Shown here: positions 36,201 to 43,995 of the stretch, piece by piece
Numbering within the stretch: the first letter of the stretch is position 1
Layout of the letters: the number at the start of each line of letters is the position of its first letter
Assembly (NCBI RefSeq): GCF_910592395.1
Contig: NC_088310.1
Span: 18,671,501-18,735,500 of the forward strand
Origin: Lineus longissimus
Taxonomy: Eukaryota > Nemertea > Pilidiophora > Heteronemertea > Lineidae
Length of the DNA stretch: 64,000 bases
Direction of reading: 5' to 3'
Notes under the pieces: model-generated
What the model saw: the letters and a program-made list of their open reading frames with translations, nothing else
Databases searched by the model: none
What the model was told of the DNA's origin: nothing
Translations under genes and position numbers: made by a program

Positions 36201-39200
36201 CACAGACATATCAGGCAAATTATAGGTTCAAAATGCGCAATGCCTGTCGTGAAACAGAACGCATCGGAAGTACCACAGATTCTACGCTCTACGTCATCAA
36301 TTTTGTGGTCACGTGCGTCTTGAATATGGTCACGTGAGTCTTGAATATATTTTGTTCAAGGTTGAATATATTTTGTTCAAGGTTGGACATATTTTATTCA
36401 AGGTTGAACATATTTTATTCAAGGTTGAACATATTTTATTCAAGGTTGAAAACATTTGATTCAAGGTTGAACATATTTTAGTCTTGAACATATATTTCCT
36501 TCTTGAACTTATATTTAACTTCTTGAATGGTAATTCTAAAGTCTTGAATAAATTCCGCTTTGGCTTGCCATAGGCGACAGTTCGTGCATTTTTAGAATTA
36601 GAAGGTCTTTTTAGCGGCCAAGATTGTCGCTTCGATTTCTCGCGCACGGTGATGCGCAGTAGCTCACTGCGCTTGGTGTAAAGTATTTAATCTAAACTGG
36701 ACTTTGAGTAACTGTTCTAACGTCATGAAGTTGAAGGGATCGATCTGTTTAAAGTAAAAACCAACAAGCATCTTGAACACAATTAGTGCGAAAAATGTAA
36801 GGTACGTTAATACATGCATCCTCATGACATTACATTTTCCTCTGCAGGAAACCTACGATGACACCATCACGGGAAATGAGACTTTTGTGGCGGTGGTGGA
36901 AACAATGCGGCAGGAGATTCGAAGTAACAACGCTTCCCAGGCCGGGTCGTTGGTTCGTGGGCTAGGATGGTACGATAGTATGACACTCTACATGGAACAA
37001 CTTCACAGGGTGAGATATAGGATGTGACATTTTTCAGTAAATGGGCAACGATTTCGGGTGACATACTTTGTCATACTTTGGCGAGTTTTCGCAAACCTCC
37101 CGAAACGCCTGCTCGAACGCCAATCCCATTGTTCGACCAATAGTTATCGAGAGGTCGAAAAATGGGATAGACGTTCACGTTGGCGTTTTGGAGATTTAAT
37201 CATTTTAAATGAGACCCCAACCTCGGTTGTTTTACCCAACAATTCAGAAAATATTAGTTGGGCAGTCTTACATTCTTTAAGGGGGCAATATAGACAGGAG
37301 CCAGGGGGTCCTACTAGTCGTCAGAAGGTGACTCATACGCACAGTTATGGACCCTAGTCGCTGAATAGTCCCCACATGCAAGTGTCAAAAGTGCTAACAG
37401 CGTACATTGCATTATGAAATAGTACAAACGTCTGCTGGCAACTTCGTGTGACCTAATAATCTGACCCTTCTGGTTCCTTCCTATAGTCACCATTGAAGAA
37501 TTATTGAATGTCAAAAAATATCAAATTATTGGACAAATAATTCAGAATTTGTTTAATTGGCTGATTTCGATTTGGCTTCCTTTGCTATGTAATAGGTACA
37601 GGAAAAGCTTGCTGTAAAGATTCTGAACATCATCGACCAACAGGAGAAAGAGGAACTCATGAAGATGATAATCATTGCTATAATCTTTGGAGTTGTACTC
37701 ATTATGTGTCCCATTATCTTGCACGGAGTCTTCTCACTGACCAGCGCCATGCAGAAATACTCCATGACCTTGGCAGACAGGTGAGTTGACGGGAGTGCAG
37801 TCGAGTTACGCGCCACTGGTACTAATATTACAGGCGCCGCGTCACTCTACAATCCGTTACATTTCCCCCCCCCCCCCCCCATACATCGCAGTGAAAAGAA
37901 CTCGGGCCTGGCTCAATACGCGGTACATTGTCTTTAAACAAAGCCCGCTCTCACCTACGCCAAAATGCCCATATTATTCTTCTGTCTTATCAAAGGATTA
38001 TAATGGTAAATCTTGATAACATCGAGCGCCGCGAAACTGCTTTCATGGCGGTCGATAGGCTTAGCCGACATGCAAATACACGTAGTGTTGGCGATCTCGA
38101 GGACGAGATGCGTGAGAGAATATGCCGTCTTGAAAATACCAGGGGAGCCATCTGAATGGTCGTGATGGCATCATAGCAAAAGAGACCGTGGTCTTAGATT
38201 CAGTTCGCCAACAAAGGAACATTTCATTATCCGTGTTATTAAAACTGATGATGTTTGATCATAGATGGCTGTTTCTCCGGCCGCATACACCCCAGAACTA
38301 CATTATATATCATAGCGTGTTATGTTTCCATCTTCAGGACAAATGCATTGAACAAAGAGAAGAAGCGTACCGATGTCCTACTCTACCAGATGTTGCCCAA
38401 GCAAGTTGCCGACCAACTCAAGAGGAACGAGGTCGTCCGTGCCAAGGCCTATTCCGACGTGACAATCTATTTCTCTGATATTGTCGGCTTTACGGAGATC
38501 AGCTCAAGAAGCTCCCCGATACAGGTTAGTGAAAAGATCGGAGCGAAACGACGCATTAAACGATTAAAATGAAGATGAACGTGAAGTTTTATTATAATAC
38601 TACCAATTGGTAAAATGCCCTGCACAAACACCCTTGGTAGATTTCATTTCTGCTGAGAGGACCATACACCATTTAAGGACATCCCGGTTTAAGTTAACGC
38701 CAACTGGTTATTCAACCTTTTCCCCACAGGGAGCGCGCTTCGGTCACTATTAGCGTTTTTGATAGGAAACTACACAAAAAATTGAGAAATGCACCCTATG
38801 GAAGAAACTGTTTGATACATGTATGCTGGCTTTTCTTCTATTTCTTGTTTATCAAGTCTCCTCTTCTATTTTTTGTCTGTCCGGTCTACTTTCTGATTAT
38901 CACTTGTTTCTTTCCTTCCTTTCATAGGTTGTCAACATGCTGAATTCCCTGTACACTTGCTGTGACAGTCGCATAGAGTTGTACGATGTCTACAAGGTGG
39001 AGACGATCGGTGATGCTTACATGGTCGCTTCAGGTAAGCCATTAAGGACAGATTCCACTCGTACTTTCTCGATTTTCGACGTCGCGGCAAAACACTTGAT
39101 ACCGGTGGATATTTGGTATTCCAACCCGCTATCGCAGTTCGTGAAGAGCGAAAGCATTATCTACGATGCTAGCCGCACTATCAGCGGAAAACTGTGGGTA

Positions 39201-41542
39201 GTTTTTGTGAACATGTAATCTATATTTCATCCTGATACGTTCTTGATTGATCTATTGTTACGCTTTCATCCCACAGGACTCCCAAAGCGGAATGACAAGA
39301 GACATAGTTTTGAGATCGCGACCATGGCCTTGGATCTCCTCGAGAACATCATGCAGTTGGATATCCCACACCTTCCTGGCACGAAGTTCAAACTGAGAAT
39401 TGGATGTCATACAGGTAAGGCCATGCGATGACGATGCCAAATGGACGTGGACAGAAACGAGGCGACTGCATGTACCATCTTTCTTCTTAGGATAGGCCAC
39501 TGCAGACTTAAAGCCCACCTCAAGGGGATCAACATGGTGACCGTCTTCTTCTTCGATTTTCTTTTCATGACTTTACATGTACTATACAGAACAAGCCTAA
39601 CGCTTACGTCGTTAATGAATCCTGGTGTCCTCTCTAGTTTCACCATTGATCCCCAGAGGATTGTGTTACATAGCCTGTACGTATTCCCTGCTATTATTTA
39701 TAGGCCCTTGCCAATATGCATAGTTTATACATGTGACCGTAGAGCTGTAAGCCAAACATTATTTGTAAGATTTAATCATGTAATTATAGGCCTAATTGAA
39801 CTCTTATAGGCCTACACCACTTAACTTGTTTTGACGTTGCTAGGAGTTGGTTTTGGAATGTTTTAAGACAGTTCAGGAATAGCCACCAACAGAGGAATTC
39901 CTGTTTGGATGAGCTCCTACTCAAAATATTAAAAGTTTCATCATCACCGTTATCTTATCTTCAAGTTACGTTCGTACAATCACATTCCTCCACGCTGTCT
40001 GGCTCAAGTCTTCTATCGGCTTGAGTTAGGACAAGAACACGCCTTCGCTGACATTACAATTGTCTCCAATGATGCACCGTGTGGCCCTGTTCCCCGTCTC
40101 CCAGTGTCCCAGAGTTGGCAGTTCTGTAGCAGATGTGCTGGTGTCTGATCTGATGTGTTGCACTGGCAAGCAGGATATAACCAATAGCCAAAGAAAGTGT
40201 CATTCTGTGTGTGGCGCGTCGCTAGATCATCAGTCAACACGCAACATGGAGAAACGGCGATTGATGCACGCAGTCTGAATAAAATCAAACTTTAAAGGCG
40301 TGTGTTCTCTCAAATGCAACCTACCCTTACCCACATAGTAAGAAAATTTCAATACTGGCCTCCCCATTTTTCTTTGAATAACCCATCGCAGGCTAACCGA
40401 TCCCCACCGATTCATATCGTCATATCGTGCAGCAACAGTATCGTAATCAATTGAAGTAAATATACAAAACGCAAAGCCTTCCTAACTCAGGCTCGCTTTC
40501 GTCTCTATAGGGCCAGTCGTCACAGGGGTCGTTGGAACGAAGATGCCACGGTATTGTCTTCTGGGAGAAACGATTACTGTCGCATCGAAAATGGAATCAC
40601 TTGGAAAACGTAAGTGAAATAAGTTTAACCCATCACACTATTGGTGTGATCGTTTATCTTTTCGAAGTAAACTTTGCAGTGGACAGTAAGGGGTACCGCC
40701 AAAAACGTTACGCCAGTCCTGGCCGCCACGAAGGAGGAGACAATGTCGGTTGTTCGATACACGGACTAGGGAGATTGTCAAGATTGACCTTGAGTCTTTC
40801 CTTGGATCCTGATTGATCTAGAATCATATGGTTTCAGCTGGGCGTATCCATATCAGCCAGGTCACCCAGGAGGCGCTGGAAGAGTTCGGCGGGTTCGAGA
40901 TGGTATTGAGGGAGGATAAGGTGATTAAGGTAAGGACGTCAAAAAGTGCTTCTTTCAGTTTTTTAAAAAACTAAGACTTTGAATCAGCACCAGAAGTTGA
41001 AACAAATTTCCAGATTTTGCAGCTAACTGTACTCTGGCTGGAAAAGGACATCACATGATTTTTTTTCAACATCGATCGAGATGATATCTCGATCGCTCGA
41101 GATAATAAGTCCATCGATCGAGATATTGCCTGGAAAAAAACAAAATCATGTGATGTCCTTTACCAGCCATCGTATAACTGACAGAGATACCATACCACAA
41201 AAGGAAAATTCTCTCATGTGGAAGGAGTCTACATGTAGGTGTTAAAGGAGATACTGTGTTGTGGCATTTCACCAAAAACAGATTTTTTCAAAAATTGAGT
41301 GACTGTGTTTTATGTTTTCAGGGCAGTGTTTTTATATCTCCAATTATAAGAAGAGCGAAGTGTAACTACATGTATCGTGCCTCTTTATATTTCAGAATGA
41401 CCACGAATTGATGGCCACAGTGAAAGGATTCTTGCGCACTTACTGGCTAATCCGCTGCGATGCCCAGGAAGTCAACAAGCACAAATGCGACCACCGCCCA
41501 TCCATTGTTGAAAGTGAAGGATCAGACACCAGTTCTGGTTGA
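33070..41542 (+). CDS. NIT-domain receptor guanylate cyclase, 11 coding exons, about 673 aa
   Basis: Converts GTP to cGMP at the plasma membrane. Coding exons: 33070-33274, 34135-34297, 34825-35368, 36848-37009, 37602-37780 (or from 37596), 38338-38524, 38928-39033, 39277-39414, 40511-40609, 40838-40929, 41396-41542. All junctions are GT-AG and keep frame. Order: basic cytoplasmic tail (1-82), membrane segment (about 83-105), extracellular NIT domain (about 124-360; ERDMS at 136-140, GLERAYG at 258-264, five N-glycosylation sequons), second membrane segment (about 380-404), signalling helix ending in [10 protein letters not shown], then the class III cyclase domain (about 455-640). Metal aspartates are D465 (FSDIVGFT) and D509 (ETIGDAY). 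E505 and C577 specify guanine. The stretch [12 protein letters not shown] replaces the usual GDTVNTASRMES, so the catalytic Asn and Arg are Thr584 and Lys588. The start is the first in-frame ATG after the acceptor at 33049-33050. The domain assignment is secure; the ligand and catalytic rate are not. Confidence 0.93.
33503..33524 (+). repeat. TA dinucleotide run
   Basis: A run of about eight TA units in cyclase intron 1. Confidence 0.7.
33676..34080 (-). pseudogene. Non-LTR reverse transcriptase C-terminus remnant in cyclase intron 1
   Basis: On the minus strand an open stretch reads [20 protein letters not shown], then [19 protein letters not shown] and SRERVDLLL. This is the CxxC...EDExHFLxxC zinc-knuckle end typical of many invertebrate non-LTR retrotransposon polyproteins. 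Upstream coding ([19 protein letters not shown]) is in another frame, so it is broken. It lies antisense to the host gene, about 55 bases from the exon 2 acceptor. Confidence 0.75.
34135..34297 (+). other. Guanylate cyclase exon 2 (first membrane segment)
   Basis: Acceptor TCTCTTCCAG. It encodes a basic stretch (KRGKR), then a hydrophobic helix [15 protein letters not shown], then the start of the extracellular region. The last 17 coding bases and the donor TAG|GTAGGT form the first unit of a tandem repeat that continues into the intron. Two bases of a Ser codon (AG|T) are carried to exon 3. Confidence 0.88.
34281..34463 (+). repeat. 34-40-bp tandem repeat, 5 units, spanning the exon 2 / intron 2 boundary
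   Basis: Units begin at 34281, 34321, 34358, 34395 and 34429 with C(A/C)GATTGTG followed by GTATCATCAT-type sequence. The first unit is the last 17 bases of cyclase exon 2 plus its donor. The other four are intronic copies of the splice junction. Confidence 0.85.
34825..35368 (+). other. Guanylate cyclase exon 3 (core of NIT domain)
   Basis: Acceptor TTGTCTTTCAG, donor CAG|GTAAGA. This large exon carries both NIT hallmarks: [11 protein letters not shown] near the start and [16 protein letters not shown] about 120 residues later. It has N-glycosylation sequons NMS, NTT and NVT. NIT domains are all-helical extracellular sensors, first described in bacterial nitrate/nitrite receptors. Confidence 0.93.
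35720..36573. mobile_element. 854-bp fold-back element in cyclase intron 3
   Basis: Two long inverted arms (35720-35985 and 36290-36573) begin CTATGGCAAGCCAAAGCGGA. Each arm holds about eight 21-bp subrepeats of the type TTCAACCTTGAACAAAATAT and ends in CACGTGACC-rich sequence. The central spacer (about 300 bases) has a direct repeat GGACTTTCCCGAACCC. It encodes no transposase. Read through, the subrepeats produce artefactual heptad-repeat ORFs on both strands. Confidence 0.88.
36848..37009 (+). other. Guanylate cyclase exon 4 (end of NIT domain)
   Basis: Acceptor TTTCCTCTGCAG, donor AGG|GTGAGA; 54 codons in phase 0. It continues the helical NIT fold ([13 protein letters not shown], then [17 protein letters not shown]) with sequons NET and NAS. 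Confidence 0.88.
37078..37199. mobile_element. MITE, TTAGGGAGTTTTC family, copy 2 (decayed)
   Basis: In cyclase intron 4. It shares GAGTTTTCGCAAACCTCCCG, AACGCC, then ATGGGATAGACGTTCACG and GGCGTTTTGG with the copy at 25193. The right terminus is eroded. Confidence 0.65.
37596..37780 (+). other. Guanylate cyclase exon 5 (second membrane segment and start of signalling helix)
   Basis: Two usable acceptors lie 6 bases apart (AG at 37594-37595 and 37600-37601), giving or omitting Val-Gln. The exon encodes the juxtamembrane helix, the hydrophobic span [19 protein letters not shown] and the start of the cytoplasmic coiled coil ([12 protein letters not shown]). Donor CAG|GTGAGT. Confidence 0.88.
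37904..38080 (+). mobile_element. Dispersed element, GGGCCTRGCTCAATAC family, copy in cyclase intron 5
   Basis: Shares GGCCTGGCTCAATAC, ACAAAGCCCGCTC, CTTATCAAA-GG, TTGATAACATCGA and TCATGGCGGTCGAT with 16709-16893, and in reverse complement with 11545-11712. Non-coding; termini not resolved. A C16 run lies just upstream at 37865-37880. Confidence 0.7.
38338..38524 (+). other. Guanylate cyclase exon 6 (signalling helix and first metal site)
   Basis: Acceptor CATCTTCAG, donor CAG|GTTAGT. It encodes the conserved receptor-cyclase linker ([21 protein letters not shown]) and the start of the catalytic domain with [13 protein letters not shown]. The Asp in that motif binds the first catalytic metal. 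Confidence 0.94.
38928..39033 (+). other. Guanylate cyclase exon 7 (second metal site and GTP-selecting Glu)
   Basis: Acceptor CTTTCATAG, donor CAG|GTAAGC. It encodes LNSLYTCCD followed by [16 protein letters not shown]. Glu in KVET reads guanine; Asp in GDAY is the second metal ligand. Ends in phase 1. Confidence 0.94.
39277..39414 (+). other. Guanylate cyclase exon 8 (central catalytic domain)
   Basis: Acceptor TCATCCCACAG, donor CAG|GTAAGG. It encodes [19 protein letters not shown] and KLRIGCHTG, matching the segment of class III cyclases between the second metal site and the guanine-specifying loop. Confidence 0.93.
40013..40288 (-). pseudogene. Second non-LTR reverse transcriptase C-terminus remnant, in cyclase intron 8
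   Basis: The minus strand reads [20 protein letters not shown]. This resembles the CxCG..DQT.EHxLxxCP end of reverse transcriptases of the Jockey type. The element is truncated on both sides and antisense to the gene. Confidence 0.6.
40511..40609 (+). other. Guanylate cyclase exon 9 (guanine-specifying Cys; altered catalytic residues)
   Basis: Acceptor GTCTCTATAG, donor AAAC|GTAAGT. It encodes [20 protein letters not shown] then [12 protein letters not shown]. Cys in PRYCL is the guanine-specifying residue. At the canonical Asn and Arg positions of VNTASRMES this exon has Thr and Lys. Confidence 0.92.
40838..40929 (+). other. Guanylate cyclase exon 10 (late catalytic domain)
   Basis: Acceptor GGTTTCAG, donor AAG|GTAAGG. 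It encodes [20 protein letters not shown] and [10 protein letters not shown], matching the IHxSxxTxxxLxxFGGFE region of receptor cyclases. Confidence 0.92.
41036..41168. mobile_element. 133-bp MITE in cyclase intron 10
   Basis: Nearly perfect 27-base TIRs start GGCTGG(A/T)AAAGGACATC and run to ATGATTTT. The centre holds several TCGATCGAGAT palindromic repeats. No coding capacity; no clear target-site duplication. Confidence 0.85.
41396..41542 (+). other. Guanylate cyclase exon 11 (catalytic end and C-terminal tail)
   Basis: Acceptor TTATATTTCAG. It encodes [11 protein letters not shown], the usual KGKGxxxTYWL end of the catalytic domain, then a tail of about 30 residues that is polar and Ser-rich and ends SGSDTSSG-like before TGA at 41540-41542. 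Confidence 0.92.
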
Positions 41543-41893
41543 AGACGCAATGAGTCGAACTCGGTCACGCGGACTGATAAGACGCTTTGATCTGCTAAGT
41601 TTGTACATATGCTGTAAAATGGGCAGTTTCTTGTAATCCCTGTTGTTTTATCTATGCCATATCAAGCAATTGCGTTTAACTTGTTAAAGCTAGAAAAAAC
41701 GATGTCACGATCGTTACCGAAGTATACAAATTACGTACCGTAAAGTTCTGATGACAATGTATGTTTTATGCGTTTGCGACAAGTCAATCTGTTTGAAGCC
41801 AAAAATGGGAACGATTCTTGACGCATCATAAAATGGAAAAATATGTTTATTTCGTACTTATCATTGCATTTCATCTTCCAACATGTAAAGCTA

Positions 41894-41899
41894 AATAAA
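41894..41899 (+). terminator. Polyadenylation signal AATAAA of the guanylate cyclase
   Basis: A canonical AATAAA lies 352 bases after the stop codon with no other AATAAA between, giving a 3'UTR of about 370-380 bases. Confidence 0.75.
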
Positions 41900-43849
41900 G
41901 TTATGGACTGACTATTAAGTGAATAAATCATGTAAAACTGTTGTACACATGCGTCATCCCTATACGACCATTCGCAATTCATTTATCGGGGTCATTCGCC
42001 ATCTCGGCAAGGTGTGTTTCAATTACCGTAATGCTTATCAATACGCCGGAGAGAAATTATCAGACGACCAGCTGCCGTGTCACAGAAAAGTCCTAGGGAC
42101 TGGTTTGCACTAATAAAGTGTAAAAAGCAACGAAAGTGTTAATTGGTAACCATGACTACGTCAAAGGCCCCTATAAGCCAAAAGTGATTCCGCCCACTTG
42201 GGTAACACCTAAAAAAAAACTCCGCGGGAGGCGCATTTTGAAACAGAAAAAGCGAATTCTCACCATCAATTCCAACGCGTTTTTCTATTATCTTCTATAT
42301 ACGTCCTCCTCAATACCGGGCCTATTATCACCTGGCTTGCTCTTATCGTACCAAATTGGATCCTTCTCGACTTCGAGAATCAAAATATCACTTTAATGGT
42401 GTCGCTCAGGAGAGGGGTCATTGGGGGTACGGGAGGAGATATCTCTGTCTTGCTTTCGCTATTGCAACCGGCCCAACCAATGGCTTTACTTTCAGTTCCA
42501 ATCGCCGTTCGTAGATCGCGTGGCAACTGGCCATATGCCAATACCAAGCATACTCGCTTTCGGAAGAGGCTGCGTATACTCTCCAACAGTTCAAGCTTTT
42601 TCGATCAGATGGCATCAGCGCGATACTGTCTTCACTCAACATTAAATGTATTCTAGTGTCTGAAACTGACGATAAGTCGCTAGACAGAGTCTTACCAATG
42701 AGATTATCTATCAAAGATTGTCATTCATTGGATCCCGAAGCCTGATACTGATCTCGGATCATTAATTTCGCAGACCACCAGGAACTAAACCCTTCTCCTC
42801 TTCAGAAGGGACAGCGAGATAATTCATCGTAAAACCCTTAGGGACGTCTGGGCAAAATTACAAAATACCTGACTGTCAAGGTCCATGGTCCACCTGGGAC
42901 AAATGACGTCACAACCTTTTAGTCATTGTGGCTTAGTGGCTCACCTTGGCATTATGACCTTGAAGGTGTAACCTCGGGACATCTTCGTCCCAGTTCCCAT
43001 CAACTTCTTTACGCTTGTACATTGTAGTATGTAATGATGATTCTTTACGCTCCCTTGATGATTTTTTACGCTTGTGCATTGTATGTCTTGATGATTCAAC
43101 TTCTGGATATCTTTCCTTTGCTGATATACTTGGGTTTTTCTCATATCATATTCCTATTAAAAAGGAGGCTGGTAACTTATTCCGCATTCTAAAACACCTA
43201 AGTTATTATTGTAACTGGTGATTTCAGTGTTTTGAAATAGAAATCGGCTCCTATATTTTCGACTACGCCTCAACGTAAGGAAGTAAAAAATATGCTAGGA
43301 AGTACTTCTTGTAACTTTTTTCTATTCAGTTTTTTTTTAATGAACATCAGAAAAGAATAAAGAAAGTTAAAAACATAGAATTTTCCCAGCAGCTCGCCCG
43401 TGAGTCACTAGCTGTCGTTGTTTCAACGGGCCGTTCAAAGGCGCACTTGGCACGCTGCGGCCGCGGGGCAACCTCTGCGTCACCGAGTCGTGCGTAATGA
43501 CATCATGTTAGGCATAAAATGGAATACTCTAAGACAATGTCATTTGCGATGACTCGTCCCCTCCTCGCGTTAAGGTGCGTTAAAATAGATGCATTGTCGG
43601 GATTTTAATCAGCGCAGGTTACTGGAGACAACAAAGACAGAAGACAATGGTATGATGACTAAGCAATGGAAGATGTCGGGGTGACACGGGATCGTCACTA
43701 TAGCGGAGTTAGGACACTTCCAGCTAATTGATTTGTCCCGCGGCCACGGTCTGTCGCTACTTTGTATATCATTTTAATTGTATAATTAATGCAGCAGATT
43801 AGGTTTCAGTTTGCCCTTTTGAGTGGTCACTGGGCTCTATCTGGTCGGT
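41900..43849. other. Intergenic downstream of the cyclase
   Basis: Several overlapping chance ORFs at 42380-42714 on both strands lack any domain. The stretch 42960-43140 has internal repeats of TTTACGCTTG and TTGATGATT. Confidence 0.4.
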
Positions 43850-43995
43850 GCCGGTGTTGCCAGTCAAAATGTCCCTCTGGAAAAACTGTCCGCCCCTATT
43901 GTTTTTATTTTCATGGAATGGTATATGCTGATATATCGTTAATACATCTGAGATTAAAACCGCATTATACAATGCGTTGTTCCCCGCATATTCTG
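43850..43995 (+). mobile_element. GTCC-ended MITE family, copy 3 (right end eroded)
   Basis: GCCGGTGTTGCCAGTCAAAA, then TGTCCCTCTGGAAAAACTGT and CCGCCCCTATTG match the left half of copy 1. The right TIR is barely recognisable (TTGTTCCCCGCATATTCTGT). Confidence 0.6.

Noticed and set aside
37786-38016. 76-codon ORF after cyclase exon 5
   Set aside because: It starts in the intron after the donor and passes through a C16 run and a dispersed repeat.
42380-42714. Cluster of overlapping ORFs on both strands at 42.4-42.7 kb
   Set aside because: Four frames are open at once with unrelated products and no domain, as expected of chance in a GC-richer patch.
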